From: Linderina pennispora
Lineage: Eukaryota; Kickxellomycota; Kickxellomycetes; Kickxellales; Kickxellaceae
Assembly: GCF_002104995.1 (NCBI RefSeq)
Contig: NW_024468249.1
Location: 372,001 to 436,000, forward strand
Length of the DNA: 64,000 nucleotides
Direction: 5' to 3'
Positions 63,353 to 64,000 of the stretch are shown here, one piece after another. The translations under genes were made by a program, and so were the position numbers. Position 1 is the stretch's first letter, and each line of letters opens with the position of its first letter. The notes under the pieces were generated by a model. The model saw only the letters and a list, made by a program, of their open reading frames with translations. It had not been told where the DNA came from and did no database searches.

Positions 63353-63833
63353 GTACAGAAATATGTCGAGATGATGAAAAGCGTCGGGAGAGAGGGAGAG
63401 AGAGGGCCGAGATGCGAGTTGGAACAAGAGGAGTGTTCTTGAATGTACACTTTTTGTTTTTACAAAACTGCCGGCACTCTTTATCGAAGAGGCGGTGATG
63501 CGTTCACAAATGCACGAGGTGCATAAATAGTAGGGGCGATTGATGGCATGTATTCACATTTATGGCTGTCCTGCCGCATGCCCGGTTCGGCTATGCCGCC
63601 GGCTTACTTGCATTGTGCAAAGAGGGACACGACAAGGAAGGCGGTTGTAGTGCTTAAGCATTTTCCGGTTACAGGCTGGTAGCTATTGTGTGGCGGATTG
63701 TCATAATCGAGGATCTTTTACTAATGTGGACCTGTTGTCTAGCACCACGTAGAGAAAGTGGTTGTACTGCACATTCACGCATGAATCGACAATGCGTATT
63801 TCACTTTTGGGAGACAATACGCAGGACTATTTC
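63353..63833. other. Spacer upstream of H6
   Basis: A 481-base spacer with the H6 leader (GAGAGA-rich near 63390-63410) and the 3' flank of the next gene. No terminal inverted repeat was noticed at this outer edge of the array. Confidence 0.4.
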
Positions 63834-64000
63834 TTAGTAGTTGAGCCAGTACTCCGTCGGGAACAGATCGCGCATGGCCTTCCAGTGGGCGATGGCAGAG
63901 CCGACCTGCCACTGAGGCAGCGGGTTCCACTGGTCAGTGATGGGCTTGACATCGTCGGCATACGCCGCATCGATGTTGATCTCCCGCTCCTCCATCTTGG
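63834..64000 (-). CDS. 3' end of an unidentified gene (partial)
   Basis: The last 54 codons plus stop of a minus-strand gene that continues beyond the window. The fragment includes KMEEREINIDAAYADDVKPI and ends WKAMRDLFPTEYWLNY. It is Trp- and Pro-rich with good codon bias, so it is likely real. I do not recognise the family from this piece. Confidence 0.6.
   Translation of the reverse strand, partial: KMEEREINIDAAYADDVKPITDQWNPLPQWQVGSAIAHWKAMRDLFPTEYWLNY

Noticed and set aside
1-64000. tRNA, rRNA, CRISPR or LTR-retrotransposon features
   Set aside because: No tRNA B-box-like TTCGAATCC context with cloverleaf potential, no rRNA-like blocks, no regularly spaced repeats, and no reverse transcriptase or integrase motifs were noticed by eye. 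A covariance-model scan would be more sensitive.

Overview
This 64 kb window is nuclear DNA of a fungus. Spliceosomal introns are present (GTAAGT-type donors, CTAAC/CTAAT-type branch sites, YAG acceptors), the coding regions are GC-rich, and the conserved genes are fungal-type: ALG14, SKI3, REG1-like, YHM2, RCC1/Ran-GEF, MSS51, PET127 and mitochondrial uL24. A FunK1-type kinase, F-box/LRR-like genes and large lineage-specific families suggest an early-diverging filamentous fungus, possibly Kickxellomycotina (Coemansia-like). That placement is inference; no rRNA, tRNA, CRISPR or plasmid feature was found.

Layout. 0-5.4 kb: a FAM210/DUF1279 mitochondrial protein, an acidic His-rich protein, a small spliced membrane protein, a short-chain dehydrogenase and a small membrane protein. 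5.9-8.3 kb: a broken FunK1-like kinase. 9-13.5 kb: mitochondrial uL24, ALG14 and a REG1-like PP1 regulator. 14.7-19.3 kb: SKI3 of the Ski complex, with many frameshifts. 20-22.3 kb: a decayed LRR/F-box-like gene. 23-35.5 kb: ribosomal uS15 (RPS13), the YHM2 carrier, a TMF/Sgm1 golgin, an F-box-like protein, Ran-GEF, MSS51 and ribosomal P2. 36-42.8 kb: an SPX-RING E3 ligase ending in a CaaX box, then two tandem 7TM-RGS proteins. 43-49.3 kb: a mitochondrial PPR protein, an unknown ER-type membrane protein and PET127. 50-54.7 kb: three tandem secreted, GPI-type Ser/Thr-rich surface proteins. 54.7-63.4 kb: six tandem minus-strand genes derived from a PIF/Harbinger (HARBI1-like) transposase. 63.8 kb to the end: the 3' end of an unidentified gene.

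The most interesting part is the Harbinger-derived array. The six paralogues share a short 5' exon, a helix-turn-helix-like region, a degenerate DDE nuclease fold and a conserved C-terminal helix. Most also share two intron positions. The first catalytic Asp is lost in all five copies where it can be aligned, and the other catalytic residues are lost in different combinations. This looks like a domesticated, locally amplified, non-catalytic family rather than live transposons.

A second window-wide pattern is technical. Many conserved genes, including the essential RPS13, are interrupted by single surplus bases, usually in G or C runs. Removing the base restores the family sequence. Neighbouring long genes (TMF, PPR, RCC1, MSS51, YHM2) are clean. 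I read these as consensus errors, so I annotate most affected genes as real genes with frameshifts rather than as pseudogenes.

Functionally the window mixes housekeeping genes. The mitochondrial group (uL24m, YHM2, MSS51, PPR, PET127, FAM210) is notable but shows no sign of co-regulation beyond proximity.
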